Shown piece after piece: positions 44,735 to 53,080 of a DNA stretch of 64,000 nucleotides. Position numbers and translations under genes: made by a program. A model generated the notes under the pieces. It had not been told where the DNA came from. It worked only from the letters and a program-made list of their open reading frames with translations, and did not search any database. This stretch comes from Acidobacteriota bacterium (GTDB lineage Bacteria; Acidobacteriota; Blastocatellia; Pyrinomonadales; Pyrinomonadaceae): assembly GCA_019639175.1 (NCBI GenBank), contig JAHBSK010000004.1, positions 289,717 through 353,716 on the forward strand, read 5' to 3'. The first letter of the stretch is position 1, and every line of letters starts with the position of its first letter.

Positions 44735-45604
44735 ATGTCAAGAATATTAAAAGCAGGCGTTTTGCAGGCACATAATGTTGCCCCGGCAGATGCTCCGATA
44801 GAAGAGATAAAGAAGGCAAATATCGATAACCAGATGAAGTTTGTCGAAGATGCCGCACGGCAGGGCGTTCAGGTGCTGTGTTTTCAGGAAATGTTCACAA
44901 CGCCGTATTTTATGGCGGAACAGGACGTGCGGTGGTACGAGGCCGTCGAAAAAATACCGGACGGCCCGACGGTCACGATGATGCAGGATATTGCGAAACA
45001 GTACGGAATGGTGCTGATCGTTCCGGTATATGAAGAAGAACAGACCGGTTTTTATTACAACACGGCGGCGATCATCGACGCCGACGGAAAATACCTCGGC
45101 AAATACCGCAAGAGCCACATACCGCATCTCTATCCGGGTTTTTGGGAGAAATTCTATTTCAGGCCGGGCAATCTGGGCTATCCTGTTTTTGAAACGGCGG
45201 TCGGCAAGATCGGTATTTATATTTGTTATGACCGGCATTTCCCGGAAGGCGCGCGCGTTTTGGGCCTGAACGGCGCCGAGATCGTGTTCAATCCTTCGGC
45301 AACGGTCGCAGGCCTGAGCGAATATCTGTGGAAGTTGGAACAACCCGCTCATGCCGTGGCGAACGGCTATTTTGTCGGGGCCATTAACCGCGTCGGCACC
45401 GAGGCTCCGTGGAACATAGGCGAATTTTACGGCACAAGCTATTTCTGCGATCCGCGCGGTCAGATCATAGCCGAAGCCTCGCGTGACAAAGACGAACTCG
45501 TCGTCGCCGATCTGGATATGGACATGATCCGCGAAGTGCGAAACACGTGGCAATTTTTCAGAGACCGCAGGCCGGAAACCTATGGCGAGATCGTTGAAGA
45601 TTGA
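44735..45604 (+). CDS. Carbon-nitrogen hydrolase, probable beta-ureidopropionase
   Basis: A 289-residue nitrilase-superfamily enzyme, third step of pyrimidine catabolism: N-carbamoyl-beta-alanine to beta-alanine, CO2 and ammonia. Catalytic triad: Glu in CFQEMFTTPY, Lys in KYRKSHIPHLY, Cys in IYICYDRHFPEG. Sequence resembles both beta-ureidopropionase and N-carbamoylputrescine amidase, but the dihydropyrimidinase and PreTA neighbours favour the former. The MNT nucleotidyltransferase start overlaps its stop (TGATG). A TATAAT at 44669-44674 could serve a promoter. Confidence 0.85.
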   Translation: MSRILKAGVLQAHNVAPADAPIEEIKKANIDNQMKFVEDAARQGVQVLCFQEMFTTPYFMAEQDVRWYEAVEKIPDGPTVTMMQDIAKQYGMVLIVPVYEEEQTGFYYNTAAIIDADGKYLGKYRKSHIPHLYPGFWEKFYFRPGNLGYPVFETAVGKIGIYICYDRHFPEGARVLGLNGAEIVFNPSATVAGLSEYLWKLEQPAHAVANGYFVGAINRVGTEAPWNIGEFYGTSYFCDPRGQIIAEASRDKDELVVADLDMDMIREVRNTWQFFRDRRPETYGEIVED

Positions 45605-45921
45605 TGCTTATGAATGTTCAAAATAAAGAAGATATTTTCGCACGAATGGCCGAGCATTCCTCACGGCTTGGTTCTTACGGTGTTGAACGCTACGGCCTGT
45701 TCGGCTCTTTTGTTCGCTCTGAGCAAAATCTGGACAGCGATGTCGATATTCTGGTCGAATTCAGACCTGACGCAAAAACTTTTGACAACTTTATGAATCT
45801 GTCCTTTTTCCTTGAAGAGATCCTGGGAAGAAAGGTCGATATAGTGACCCGCGAATCACTTAGCAGGCACATCGGACCGAATATATTAGCGGAGATCGAA
45901 TATGGCGTTATCGATAGATAG
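45604..45921 (+). CDS. MNT-type nucleotidyltransferase (MntA-like)
   Basis: A 105-residue protein with the minimal nucleotidyltransferase signature GSFVRSEQNLDSDVDILV (Gly-Ser then Asp-x-Asp). Such proteins pair with HEPN RNases, act as antitoxins and modify the toxin by AMP transfer. Start ATG overlaps the ureidopropionase stop (TGATG), implying coupling. The downstream HEPN gene is reduced to 23 codons (45902-45973), so the partner is missing. Confidence 0.82.
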   Translation: MLMNVQNKEDIFARMAEHSSRLGSYGVERYGLFGSFVRSEQNLDSDVDILVEFRPDAKTFDNFMNLSFFLEEILGRKVDIVTRESLSRHIGPNILAEIEYGVIDR

Positions 45922-45973
45922 CTACGTTTATCACATTCTTGATGAGGTCGAATTTGTTCATCATGCACGATGA
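45902..45973 (+). pseudogene. Remnant HEPN (DUF86-like) gene, 23 codons
   Basis: ATG at 45902 overlaps the MNT gene in a different frame, as HEPN partners do. It reads MALSIDSYVYHILDEVEFVH before a stop at 45971-45973; the short Tyr-x-x-His-Ile-Leu-Asp-Glu segment resembles the beginning of DUF86 HEPN proteins. A normal HEPN protein has about 110-140 residues, so most is missing. The next gene starts in the stop codon region, which suggests a deletion fused the sequences. Confidence 0.5.
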
Positions 45974-46791
45974 GGAAAGACCCTTGCAAAATACAGATGA
46001 CACACAGAATACACAATATATTGGTTCTATTGGTTCTGGTTTCGGCAGTAGTTTTAAGTGTCAGCGCCCAGACTTTGGAAGAAATAGATACCGAACTTTC
46101 AAACATCTATCTGACGATAGATAGATACGGAAGTTACGGCGGTGAATATGACGAAGAAAAGCTGGCTGCGGGAAATGCGGCGATGATAAATGCCCTAAAA
46201 AAATACGGCGGGCGCGAAGATGTCCTCGGCCACAAATTACCCAAAGCAAGCGACGCCATTTTTATAGCCACTTCAAAGGACGGGAATCTGCGGACATATT
46301 CCTGGGACGCTTCGGACGGCGGCACGATGCATAATTTTTATGTTGTGTATCAATACAGAGGAAAGGACGGAAAGGCCCGTGTTCTGACACCGGATGACGA
46401 TGACAATTCGGGCGGGTCTTTTGTGTCGGAGATGTTTGAGATGAAAACCACTTCGGGGCCGATCTATCTGTTGATATCGAACGCCATTCTCTCAACATCG
46501 CTCAATACCCAATCGATAAAGGCGATGCGTATAAACGGCAGCCAACTGGAAAAACGGGCTAACGTGATAAGAACAAAAGAAGGCCTGACAAATACCGTCG
46601 GTTTTGAATTCGATTTCTTCTCGGTTGTTGACCGGCCCGAACGCCCGGTTAAGCTGTTCCAATTTGACGAAAAACGCAAGGAGTTTCGATTTCCGGTCGT
46701 GATAGAAAGCGACAAATTCATTCAGGGCGAAGTGACGAAAAGGTTCATAAAATATCGTTTTAACGGTAAAGAATTTGTTAACGTGCGGTGA
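45970..46791 (+). CDS. Exported hypothetical protein
   Basis: A 273-residue protein. The signal-like segment THRIHNILVLLVLVSAVVLS suggests export; the ATG at 45997 (264 residues) is a better start for it but lacks a ribosome-binding site, as does 45970. Mature part includes MINALKKYGGREDVLGHKLP and FEFDFFSVVDRPERPVKLFQ. Not recognised. It follows the HEPN remnant without a gap. Confidence 0.6.
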   Translation: MRKDPCKIQMTHRIHNILVLLVLVSAVVLSVSAQTLEEIDTELSNIYLTIDRYGSYGGEYDEEKLAAGNAAMINALKKYGGREDVLGHKLPKASDAIFIATSKDGNLRTYSWDASDGGTMHNFYVVYQYRGKDGKARVLTPDDDDNSGGSFVSEMFEMKTTSGPIYLLISNAILSTSLNTQSIKAMRINGSQLEKRANVIRTKEGLTNTVGFEFDFFSVVDRPERPVKLFQFDEKRKEFRFPVVIESDKFIQGEVTKRFIKYRFNGKEFVNVR

Positions 46792-46801
46792 GTATTAAAA
46801 G

Positions 46802-48160
46802 ATGTCAGGCACAGACCGCAACCATCTGGATACAGCGACCATCGAAGAAAACTTTGCCGAGATCAATCCGGCAATGACGTTCGCCGAAGCGGCGGCGGAG
46901 GCTCACCGATGTCTTTATTGCTATGACGCGCCGTGTATGCAGGCTTGCCCGACGCATATCGACGTTCCATCGTTCATCCGAAAAATAGCGACCGAAAATC
47001 TGAAAGGTTCTGCCCGCGTGATATTTGAGGCAAATCCTATCGGGGCGACCTGCGCGCGGGTGTGTCCGGTCGAGGTTCTTTGCGAAGGTGCCTGCGTTGA
47101 AAAAACTCTGCTTCAGCGTCCCATTGAGATAGGCCGGCTTCAGCGTCACGCGACCGACCACGTTTTCAAAAACAACATCAGCGTTTTGAAACGAGGCGAA
47201 CCGAACGGAATGTCTGTCGGCATTATCGGCTCAGGTCCGGCGGGGCTTTCGGGCGCAGCGTATCTGGCGCAATTAGGCTATGACGTAACGATCTATGAAC
47301 GCAAGGAAATGGCCGGCGGGCTGAACACATACGCGATGGCCGAATACAAGATCCGCCAGCAGACATCGCTGGAAGAGGTCGGGTTGGTCGAAGCGCTTGG
47401 CGTGAACATACGCGTCAATACCGAGATCATCAGGCCTGACGCTGAAAGCGACGAGGCGAAGGAAGGCATCGTTTTTGACAGGCTTTTGCAGGATCACAAC
47501 ACTGTGCTGATAGCCGTCGGTCTTGGTCAAACGAACCGTTTGAATATTCCCGGTGAATCGCTAAAGGGTGTCAACGATGCTCTGGCTTTTATAGAACAGA
47601 TCAAAACCAGAGAATGGGATTCGATCAGTGTAGGAAAGAACGTCGTCGTTATCGGCGCCGGAAATACGGCGATAGACGCCGCGACACAGGCGAAACGGCT
47701 CGGAGCCGAAAAGGTGACGCTTATTTATCGCCGCACGGAAAAGGACGCTCCGGCGTATGATTACGAGATGGAGATCGCACGTCTGGACGGTGTCGAGTTC
47801 GTCTGGCAGGCGGCTCCGGCAGAGATAATCGGCAACGGCAGTGTCAGCCTGCTGCGGTGCGTGAAAACGGATGGTTCGGGCGAATCGTTAGACATCGCCT
47901 GCGATCAGGTGATAAAGGCAATCGGGCAAAGCAGGATGACCGAATTTTTCACCGAAACCTGCGGCGTAAATACGGACGAACACGGCCGCGTCATCGTTGA
48001 CGAAATGATGATGACCACGCGGCCCGAAGTTTTTGCGGCAGGTGACTGCGTCAGCGGCGGCGCCGACGCGGTTGATGCAGCGCAGCTTGGCAAAAAAGCC
48101 GCTGCGGGCATACACAACCATCTGGCGGGCGTTTACGTGGACCTGCCCGGCCTTTACTGA
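46802..48160 (+). CDS. preT: Dihydropyrimidine dehydrogenase subunit PreT
   Basis: A 452-residue NAD(P)H-binding, FAD and Fe-S subunit, first step of reductive pyrimidine breakdown. The N-terminal cysteine cluster is CLYCYDAPCMQACP and TCARVCPVEVLCEGACV. FAD-binding GSGPAGLSGAAYLAQLG near 142 and NAD-binding VVIGAGNTAIDAATQAKRLG near 282. Electrons pass to PreA, which reduces uracil and thymine. In E. coli preT and preA are adjacent; here a beta-hydroxylase-like and a four-helix-bundle gene lie between. Confidence 0.92.
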   Translation: MSGTDRNHLDTATIEENFAEINPAMTFAEAAAEAHRCLYCYDAPCMQACPTHIDVPSFIRKIATENLKGSARVIFEANPIGATCARVCPVEVLCEGACVEKTLLQRPIEIGRLQRHATDHVFKNNISVLKRGEPNGMSVGIIGSGPAGLSGAAYLAQLGYDVTIYERKEMAGGLNTYAMAEYKIRQQTSLEEVGLVEALGVNIRVNTEIIRPDAESDEAKEGIVFDRLLQDHNTVLIAVGLGQTNRLNIPGESLKGVNDALAFIEQIKTREWDSISVGKNVVVIGAGNTAIDAATQAKRLGAEKVTLIYRRTEKDAPAYDYEMEIARLDGVEFVWQAAPAEIIGNGSVSLLRCVKTDGSGESLDIACDQVIKAIGQSRMTEFFTETCGVNTDEHGRVIVDEMMMTTRPEVFAAGDCVSGGADAVDAAQLGKKAAAGIHNHLAGVYVDLPGLY

Positions 48161-48214
48161 ACTTTTCCTGTATTTCTGCTATTCTGTAGCCAATTCAGCC
48201 CACTGCAAACCACG

Positions 48215-49012
48215 ATGAAAAAGATCATCAAGCGCACTCTGGCCGTAGCTGTTTTGGTTGTGGCTTTTTATTTTTTCCCGATCTTTATCGGGGCATACCT
48301 GCTGTTAGGGCTATATGACGTTTTGCGCAACAAACCGCGGAGGGTCGCGGTTTTCAAGCAGTATTTTTTCGTCAATGGCCTGCTGACATGGCTGGTGTCG
48401 CCATTTAACACGCTGCTCGATCTGCTCTCGCTTCCCTACATAAACAAAGGCGTCTATAAGCTCAACGACCTGCCGCAAAACTATCAGGAAGAGATAAGCG
48501 GCCTGATCGCCTTGGCCGAAAGCAAAGAGATACCGGAAATGCTTGACCGCCATTGCGAGGGACTTAAACGTGCGATGTTCTTTTTCAAATGGTACGGAAA
48601 GAACTATGAGACCACGGTCGATATTCCCGAGTTTCAGGGCGATTTCAAATATGTGAGGACGGTAGGCGTTTCTATGTTCAAAGAACGCGAATCGACCTCC
48701 AGGCATTTCGGGCCGTTTCGTCCCACGCTCCGCGTTCTCTATTGCCTGAACGACATCACGGACGAGAACGTCTATATCGAGGTCGGCCCCGTTCACCATA
48801 AATGGAAGAACGAAAAGCTATTTATCTTTGACGACACGCTCGAGCACCAGTCCGTTAACGAATCGGACGATCCGCGTTATGTGCTGTTCGTGGACATCAT
48901 CCGCCCGTCATACCTGCCCTTCACAATGGACGCCGCCGTCGCCCTCATCCGCTTCATATTCGAACGCTTTAACGGCATCTTCTACAAGAACTGGAAGATG
49001 ATGAAGAACTAG
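48215..49012 (+). CDS. Membrane-anchored aspartyl/asparaginyl beta-hydroxylase-like protein
   Basis: A 265-residue protein with an N-terminal membrane anchor (VAVLVVAFYFFPIFIGAYLL). The catalytic part resembles the aspartyl beta-hydroxylase fold (LpxO-like): TSRHFGPFRPTLRVLYCLN carries the first His, and KLFIFDDTLEHQSVNESDD with Phe-Ile-Phe-Asp-Asp-Thr-x-x-His is the second. These are 2-oxoglutarate/Fe(II)-dependent oxygenases; LpxO hydroxylates lipid A. Substrate here is unknown. It sits between preT and the four-helix-bundle gene. Confidence 0.78.
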   Translation: MKKIIKRTLAVAVLVVAFYFFPIFIGAYLLLGLYDVLRNKPRRVAVFKQYFFVNGLLTWLVSPFNTLLDLLSLPYINKGVYKLNDLPQNYQEEISGLIALAESKEIPEMLDRHCEGLKRAMFFFKWYGKNYETTVDIPEFQGDFKYVRTVGVSMFKERESTSRHFGPFRPTLRVLYCLNDITDENVYIEVGPVHHKWKNEKLFIFDDTLEHQSVNESDDPRYVLFVDIIRPSYLPFTMDAAVALIRFIFERFNGIFYKNWKMMKN

Positions 49013-49142
49013 AAGTATATTTATATATCCATATATGTCGGTATAATAGATATGAAACTTTAATGTGAAGAAGAAAAAGGAGTTTGTCGCCTGGCAGGGA
49101 ACAGAGATCTGTTGACATCAGCGCTTATATGTCCTGTTCGCC

Positions 49143-49712
49143 ATGTATAACACAAAAATTATGAAAGGCTTTATCCCAAAACACGGCGGATATGAGAATT
49201 TACTTTCATACAAAAAAGCAAAGATAATTTACGATGCTACCGTTTATTTTTGCGATAAGTTCATAGACAGGCGTTCACGCACGCACGATCAGATGGTGCA
49301 GGCGGCAAGGTCAGGCAAGCAGAACATCATTGAAGGCAGTCAGGCAAGCGGCACTTCAAAAGGAACGGAGATCAAGCTGACAAATGTTGCACGGGCGAGT
49401 CTGGAAGAACTGCTTGAGGATTACAGGGATTTTATAAGAACAAACAACGCTTTTTTGTGGACAAAAGATTCCAGAGAGGCCGTTTTTGTCAGAAATTTAG
49501 GTAAAACCAAAGATGAATCTTACGAATCGTACAGGACATTTATTGAAACCCGCTCGCCAGAGGTTGTAGCGAATATAATCGTTTGTTTGATACATCAAGC
49601 AAATTTTTTGCTCGACAGGCAGATACAAAAGTTGGAACAGGAGTTTCTGGAAAACGGTGGCCTGCGGGAAAATATGATGAAAGCTCGTCTGGAGGCAAGA
49701 AAGAGAAAGTAA
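49143..49712 (+). CDS. Four-helix-bundle protein (S23/IVS-type)
   Basis: A 189-residue helical protein of the four helix bundle family, including the suffix domain. Motif positions: ENLLSYKKAKIIYDATVYF, TVHDQMVQAARSGKQNIIEG-like segment near 55, ASLEELLEDYRDFIRTNNA near 90. Related proteins are encoded by intervening sequences in 23S rRNA genes and by mobile-looking loci. The start could be ATG 49143 or 49161. A large palindrome follows within 6 bases (49718-49806). Confidence 0.82.
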   Translation: MYNTKIMKGFIPKHGGYENLLSYKKAKIIYDATVYFCDKFIDRRSRTHDQMVQAARSGKQNIIEGSQASGTSKGTEIKLTNVARASLEELLEDYRDFIRTNNAFLWTKDSREAVFVRNLGKTKDESYESYRTFIETRSPEVVANIIVCLIHQANFLLDRQIQKLEQEFLENGGLRENMMKARLEARKRK

Positions 49713-49717
49713 AGTTG

Positions 49718-49806
49718 ATAGGACATGATAGGACTGATATGACATATAGGACAAATAAATTTAAGTCTGTTGTCATATAGGTCATATCAGTCCTATAAGT
49801 CCTATT
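49718..49806. repeat. AGGACTGATATGAC palindrome after the four-helix-bundle gene
   Basis: Left arm ATAGGACATGATAGGACTGA then TATGACATATAGG; right arm TGTCATATAGGTCATATCAG then TCCTATAAGTCCTATT. AGGACTGATATGAC on the left matches GTCATATCAGTCCT on the right exactly, around a loop of about 25 bases. It ends 6 bases before the preA ATG, so it occupies the preA leader. Confidence 0.85.
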
Positions 49807-49812
49807 AAAAAC

Positions 49813-51060
49813 ATGGCTGATCTGTCAATAAACTTCGCAGGGATAAGGTCGCCGAATCCGTTTTGGCTGGCGAGTGCGCCGCCGACGAATCTGGGTTCGA
49901 TGGTGGAGCGTGCGTTTGATGCGGGTTGGGGCGGAGCGGTCTGGAAGACGATAGGCGCGCCGGCGGTTAATGTTTCGTCGCGGCTGGCTTCGATAGACAG
50001 CGGAGCTTTGCGGATGGCGGGGCTGAACAATATCGAGCTTATCAGCGACCGTTCGGTCGAGGTGAACCTGAAAGAGATATACGCCTGCAAAAAGAAATAT
50101 CCTGACAACGCGGTGATCGTGTCATTGATGGTCGAATCGAATCGCGAGGCGTGGCACGACATCGTAAAGCGAACGCAGGACTCAGGTGCTGACGGCCTTG
50201 AACTGAATTTCGGCTGTCCGCACGGCATGAGCGAACGCGGCATGGGTTCGGCGATGGGACAGGTTCCCGAATACACCCGCATGGTGACGGAATGGGTGAT
50301 GGAGGCCGCCGAAATTCCCGTTATCGTAAAGCTGACGCCGAACGTGACGGACATCATCCCGCCGGCGTTGGCGGCGTTTCGCGGCGGCACGAATGCCATC
50401 TCGCTCATCAACACCATCAATTCACTGATGGGCGTGGATATAGACACGTTCATCCCGCATCCGAACGTGAACGGCAAAGCCGCACACGGCGGTTACTGCG
50501 GCCCGGCCGTTAAACCCATCGCCCTGAACATGGTCGCGGAGATCGCACGGAATGAGACGATCAACGTGCCGATCAGCGGCATCGGCGGCATAGCGACATG
50601 GCGTGACGCGGTAGAGTTCATGCTGCTCGGAGCAGGCAGCGTTCAGGTCTGCACGGCAGTGATGCATTACGGCTATCGCATCGTCGAGGACATGATAGAC
50701 GGCCTGAATAATTACCTCGACGAAAAAGGTTTTGCATCGGTGAATGACATCATCGGCCTGTCGGTTCCGCGTGTTGTTGACTGGAGCGATCTGGACCTCA
50801 ATTACAAGGTCGTCGCAAATGTTGATGAAGAAAAATGTGTCCAATGCAACCTGTGCTACGTTGCCTGTGAGGACGGCGCTCATCAGAGCTTTGAGTTTGT
50901 CGAATCTAACGGCAAACGCTATCCGCGTGTGATAGAAGAAGAATGTGTCGGATGCAATCTGTGTTCGCTTATCTGTCCTTCGCCCGGAGCCATCACCATG
51001 CAGCGGCGTGACGACGGCACGAATTCCCGAACGTGGCGTGAACTGGAAGAAAATAAATGA
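49813..51060 (+). CDS. preA: Dihydropyrimidine dehydrogenase subunit PreA
   Basis: A 415-residue FMN/Fe-S protein. The TIM-barrel part resembles dihydroorotate dehydrogenase-type enzymes (NPFWLASAPPTNLGSMVERA; NFGCPHGMSERGMG, with the active-site loop). Two 4Fe-4S motifs at the C-terminus: CVQCNLCYVACEDGAH and CVGCNLCSLICPSPGA. It reduces uracil or thymine using electrons from PreT. The start is directly downstream of a palindrome, without a clear ribosome-binding site. Overlaps the DinB-like gene (ATGA). Confidence 0.93.
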   Translation: MADLSINFAGIRSPNPFWLASAPPTNLGSMVERAFDAGWGGAVWKTIGAPAVNVSSRLASIDSGALRMAGLNNIELISDRSVEVNLKEIYACKKKYPDNAVIVSLMVESNREAWHDIVKRTQDSGADGLELNFGCPHGMSERGMGSAMGQVPEYTRMVTEWVMEAAEIPVIVKLTPNVTDIIPPALAAFRGGTNAISLINTINSLMGVDIDTFIPHPNVNGKAAHGGYCGPAVKPIALNMVAEIARNETINVPISGIGGIATWRDAVEFMLLGAGSVQVCTAVMHYGYRIVEDMIDGLNNYLDEKGFASVNDIIGLSVPRVVDWSDLDLNYKVVANVDEEKCVQCNLCYVACEDGAHQSFEFVESNGKRYPRVIEEECVGCNLCSLICPSPGAITMQRRDDGTNSRTWRELEENK

Positions 51061-51554
51061 ACGATAAAAGGGCAATGCTTTTGCATTTCATCGCTGCGCT
51101 TGCCTATCGCACCCAAAAAGCGGTTCGCGGAGCGCCCGAAGATTTCGGCACTATGACGATCGGCAACAAGGTGCGTTCCCCAAAAGATCTGGTTTGCCAC
51201 ATGACAAGCGTCATCGGATATGCGGCGACGTTCTTTACCGGAGGAACGTTTTGGCCCGAACCGCTGCCGACACTGAACGATGAAATAGAGCGGTTCCATT
51301 CCAAGCTCGAATCGTTGGCCGAACATATCAAAAACGGGGACGCGATGCTCGATATAATGAATGAGGAGCGGATGCTGCAAGGCCCTCTGTCCGACGCCAT
51401 GACACACGCCGGGCAACTGGCTATGCTTCGCCGCATTCACGGTTCGCCGGTCCCGCCGGAAAATTTTATCTTTGCCGAAATAGATACCGCAAATCTGAGT
51501 TCAGATCAGGCCGAACCCGCTCGCCCCGATGCGGTTTGGAATGAAAAACTCTGA
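51057..51554 (+). CDS. DinB-like protein
   Basis: A 165-residue helical protein. LVCHMTSVIGYAATFFTGG and DAMTHAGQLAMLRRIHGSP carry the His positions of DinB/YfiT-type metal-binding bundles. Starts within the preA stop (ATGA), so it is coupled to preA. In other bacteria DinB-like proteins near pyrimidine genes have no defined role that I know of. Function unclear. Confidence 0.7.
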   Translation: MNDKRAMLLHFIAALAYRTQKAVRGAPEDFGTMTIGNKVRSPKDLVCHMTSVIGYAATFFTGGTFWPEPLPTLNDEIERFHSKLESLAEHIKNGDAMLDIMNEERMLQGPLSDAMTHAGQLAMLRRIHGSPVPPENFIFAEIDTANLSSDQAEPARPDAVWNEKL

Positions 51555-51658
51555 CCTTTATCTGAACTTTTCAATATGATGCTCCTGTAAATACAAACAC
51601 GGCATTCCGGCCTGAGCCATTCCCATAAACATCTGATATGAGCGTCCTTCTTCCTTCT

Positions 51659-51724
51659 TCGCGAACCTTGCGTCTTTGCGTGTGAAAACAGTTTCACGCC
51701 AAGCCGCAAAGGCCGCCAGGAAAG
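51659..51724. repeat. REP-type palindrome, copy 8
   Basis: CTTGCGTCTTTGCGTGTGAA faces TTTCACGCCAAGCCGCAAAG with a loop of about 10 bases. Somewhat degenerate relative to the consensus. Confidence 0.65.
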
Positions 51725-51768
51725 AAAAAATGGGAAAGATCCGCTGTCGCTTGATCAGAGATAAACAC

Positions 51769-51809
51769 AAAAAAGGCGTCCGACCCTTTTACAGAACGAA
51801 CGCCTTTTT
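51769..51809. terminator. Terminator-like hairpin after redoxin gene
   Basis: AAAAAAGGCGT pairs with ACGCCTTTTT across about 20 bases. It can work in both directions and ends the minus-strand gene at 51830. Confidence 0.7.
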
Positions 51810-51829
51810 ATACTGTCCGGCAAAAACAA

Positions 51830-52312
51830 CTACGCTGCGGCTGCCGCCTGAGCTTCTGCCGGAAACATCTTGTCCAACGCGGTCTGCAGCACGGTGACGC
51901 CAAATTCACCGGCGGCACGCGTTTTCAGTTTCCCTTCTGCATCAAAAAGAAAATATACCGGAACCCAGCCCTGTTCATTCTGAAAAGCGTCCTTCAATTT
52001 GTGCAGGCTATCGACCGCAGTCGGTTCTTTGATAGCGTGTGCGGTCATCGCTTCATTGACGGTGTCGAGGTCGGTGTCCGCCTCGTATCGCGGCATGTGG
52101 ATGGCAATGGTCTTGAGGCCTCGCTCTCCATACTTTGCTTTGATCTCGTTCAACTGCGGCATTTTGTCCTTGCAGATGCCGCACGAAACAGCCCAGAAAT
52201 GAACAAGCACCGGCTGTCCTTTCGTGTCTTCTATTGTATCTTCAAGCGACCCGTTGAACCATGTAGTGGCCCCTTCGAATGACGGTATCGCATCTCCAAT
52301 TCTCATCGGCAT
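51830..52312 (-). CDS. TlpA-like redoxin
   Basis: A 160-residue thioredoxin-fold protein. Start at MPMRIGDAIPSFEGATTWF with a GGGAG site 10 bases upstream. Redox motif SCGICKDKMPQLNEIKAKYG near residue 46 (Cys-Gly-Ile-Cys). No signal peptide. C-terminus Ala-rich. It lies downstream of ahpC on the same strand, with a palindrome between, and may join the peroxide response group. Confidence 0.82.
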   Translation of the reverse strand: MPMRIGDAIPSFEGATTWFNGSLEDTIEDTKGQPVLVHFWAVSCGICKDKMPQLNEIKAKYGERGLKTIAIHMPRYEADTDLDTVNEAMTAHAIKEPTAVDSLHKLKDAFQNEQGWVPVYFLFDAEGKLKTRAAGEFGVTVLQTALDKMFPAEAQAAAAA

Positions 52313-52331
52313 GATCGTTTCACTCCCATTG

Positions 52332-52383
52332 CGGAACGCGGAGTGCGGATTTACATGATCGCAATTCCGCATTCCGCGTTCCG
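52332..52383. repeat. GCGGAACGCGGA-type palindrome
   Basis: CGGAACGCGGAGTGCGGA (52332-52349) faces TCCGCATTCCGCGTTCCG (52366-52383). Seventeen of eighteen positions pair. It lies between ahpC and the redoxin and could separate their transcripts. Confidence 0.75.
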
Positions 52384-52393
52384 AGATCCGCAT

Positions 52394-52975
52394 TTATACT
52401 TTCAGATTCTCCTGTCCCGGTGTCCAGTCGGCTCCACACAGGCCGCCGGTCTGGAGTCCCTGCAGAACGCGAAGCGTTTCATCGACCGAGCGTCCGATGT
52501 TCAGATCGTGAACGACCGAATACTGCAGAACGCCTTCGGGGTTGATGACGAACAGGCCGCGAAGAGCGATGTTAGCGTCCTCGACAAGGATGTTGTAAGC
52601 CTTGGCGAGTTTGCCGCCTACGTCCGATGCCAGCGGATACTTCACGCCTTCGATGCCGTTCTTGTCCTGCGGCGTCTTTAACCAGGCGCGGTGCGAATGT
52701 ACCGAGTCGGTCGAGATGCCAAGCACTTCTGCCCCGACGCCCTGAAATTCTTCCAGGCGGTCAGAGAAATGGATCAGCTCGGTCGGGCAAACGAACGTGA
52801 AGTCCAACGGGTAGAAGAGCAGAATGAGCCATTTGCCCTTGTAATCAGAGAGCTTTACATTCTCTGCCAATGTTTCGATATTCTTTGTTGACGGCAGATC
52901 AAAATCCGGTGCGGCCTGGCCGACCTTTGCGATCGTTACCGCTGTTTCCAATGCTGTTGCAGTTGCTGTTGACAT
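52394..52975 (-). CDS. ahpC: Typical 2-Cys peroxiredoxin (AhpC-like)
   Basis: A 193-residue peroxidase for H2O2 and organic peroxides. Peroxidatic Cys in DFTFVCPTELIHFSDRL (about residue 62) and resolving Cys in TGGLCGADWTPG (about 182). An AGGAG site precedes the ATG. The perR gene lies 105 bases upstream on the same strand, which suggests common regulation by peroxide. Confidence 0.93.
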   Translation of the reverse strand: MSTATATALETAVTIAKVGQAAPDFDLPSTKNIETLAENVKLSDYKGKWLILLFYPLDFTFVCPTELIHFSDRLEEFQGVGAEVLGISTDSVHSHRAWLKTPQDKNGIEGVKYPLASDVGGKLAKAYNILVEDANIALRGLFVINPEGVLQYSVVHDLNIGRSVDETLRVLQGLQTGGLCGADWTPGQENLKV

Positions 52976-53080
52976 GTTCTATTTATCTCCTTGTGCTTTT
53001 TTTCACAAAATCAAGTAGAGGTTTGATCGGTATGTATGAATGCGTATCCAAAACCTCAACGCTTTATAAATTGCCTTTGG

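Noticed and set aside
44747..45553. Long minus-strand open frame opposite the ureidopropionase gene
   Set aside because: The plus strand encodes an intact nitrilase-family enzyme; the antisense translation has no recognised domain.
49113..49142. TTGACA before the four-helix-bundle gene as a promoter
   Set aside because: No -10 box lies at a suitable distance; the TATAAC seen later is about 28 bases away.
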